A stretch of DNA of 6,061 bases from Gammaproteobacteria bacterium (GTDB taxonomy: Bacteria > Pseudomonadota > Gammaproteobacteria > SZUA-229). Numbering within the stretch: position 1 is the stretch's first letter; each line of letters opens with the position of its first letter. The position numbers and the translations under genes were made by a program. Shown piece by piece: positions 5,503 through 6,061 of the stretch. The stretch is taken from NCBI GenBank assembly GCA_029880105.1, contig JAOUPA010000113.1:1-6061 (forward strand), given 5' to 3'. The notes beneath the pieces were generated by a model. The model was not told where the DNA came from, ran no database searches, and saw only the letters and a program-made list of their open reading frames with translations.

Positions 5503-6061
5503 AGCTGAGTTTTAATACCATTGATGAGGTTTTGCATTTTTCGATAATGGCTGCCATGCCAGTATATTTTTTTGCATTGTGTGCACTGGTAAAATTCGTG
5601 GTAATACCTCCTGGTTTTTGGCTGTAGTTGCTGTTCTATTTCTCTTTTCTCTACAGGCCTGGTTTTGCCGTTACAGTGCATACAGCGTGTAAATGGTTTC
5701 TGTTTTTCATGCAAATTAAAACGCTTCATTATTTCCAGTAGCTGCTGCCCTGGTTGCCGCGAGCGCACGAAATAGCCGTGACTGACCTGTTTTCGCATCA
5801 ACAGCTGTCGGTCACAGGTAAGCAGTATACGTTGTTCCTGGGCTGAAATATTGGCCAGCCTTGGATCGTCGTAATTATTGCGGTAGAGCGTGTCAAAACC
5901 CATCATGCGCAGATATGCAGCGAGTCTACCGAGATGAACATCGAGGACGAAATGCGGCTCAGAGATCAGGGTGGTCTGGCAGTGTACCAGAGGAAGAATA
6001 TTTTCCGGGTGTTTTGATTGTGGATACAGGTTAACCCTGTCACTGGCTTTAATAGCAAAAT
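5499..6061 (-). CDS. Mut7-C RNase-domain protein, probably with an N-terminal ubiquitin-like domain (5' partial)
   Basis: The frame is open to the right edge and gives 186 residues before TAG. An internal ATG at 5906 is not the start, because homologous sequence continues upstream of it. The first residues, ASDRVNLYPQS (5-15), look like the end of the ubiquitin/MoaD-like domain that precedes Mut7-C in many bacteria. The Mut7-C domain, a PIN-like fold, begins at FVLDVHLGRLAAYLRMMGFD (37-56), continues with NNYDDPRLANIS and ILLTCDR, and keeps the acidic residues Asp40, Asp64/65 and Asp83. A zinc ribbon follows with CMHC (126-129) and CTQC (159-162), then YWHGSHYRKM. RNase activity is inferred from the family and the in vivo substrate is unknown. 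The stop overlaps the mltC stop by 4 bp on the opposite strand. Confidence 0.92.
   Translation of the reverse strand, partial: FAIKASDRVNLYPQSKHPENILPLVHCQTTLISEPHFVLDVHLGRLAAYLRMMGFDTLYRNNYDDPRLANISAQEQRILLTCDRQLLMRKQVSHGYFVRSRQPGQQLLEIMKRFNLHEKQKPFTRCMHCNGKTRPVEKREIEQQLQPKTRRYYHEFYQCTQCKKIYWHGSHYRKMQNLINGIKTQL

Overview
The window looks like chromosomal DNA from a free-living or symbiotic gammaproteobacterium of moderate GC. This rests on the gene families: DsbB, a YeaD-type sugar-phosphate mutarotase, YajD, MltC with its family-specific N-terminal domain, a Mut7-C protein, and a GlyGly-CTERM surface-protein tail. No genus can be named from the sequence alone. I see no IS element, tRNA, rRNA or CRISPR array.

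Layout. Bases 1-266 are the 3' end of a secreted protein (pre-peptidase-like domain plus GlyGly-CTERM anchor) on the + strand. It converges on a small exported protein of unknown function (444-896, - strand). A 133-bp divergent control region (897-1029) contains a perfect 9-bp inverted repeat with arms 59 bp apart and a consensus -10 hexamer facing the - strand gene. From 1030 to 5502 seven genes run in the same direction with gaps of 61 bp or less: dsbB, the mutarotase, a multi-spanning membrane protein, two very small proteins (62 and 72 aa), a yajD-like HNH protein and an mltC-like lytic transglycosylase. The last meets a Mut7-C gene (5499-6061, - strand, 5' end outside the window) tail to tail with a 4-bp overlap.

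How the genes may work together. Several products act at or beyond the inner membrane: DsbB reoxidises the periplasmic disulfide-forming system, the MltC-like enzyme cleaves peptidoglycan, and the membrane protein has a long hydrophilic coiled-coil-prone loop. The mutarotase, YajD and Mut7-C proteins should be cytoplasmic, so the row looks like a loose run of housekeeping genes and not one pathway. The least understood part is the three-gene block at 2576-3864 (membrane protein plus two small proteins), whose tight spacing suggests co-expression. It is the best candidate here for something undescribed, but the sequence does not reveal its function.
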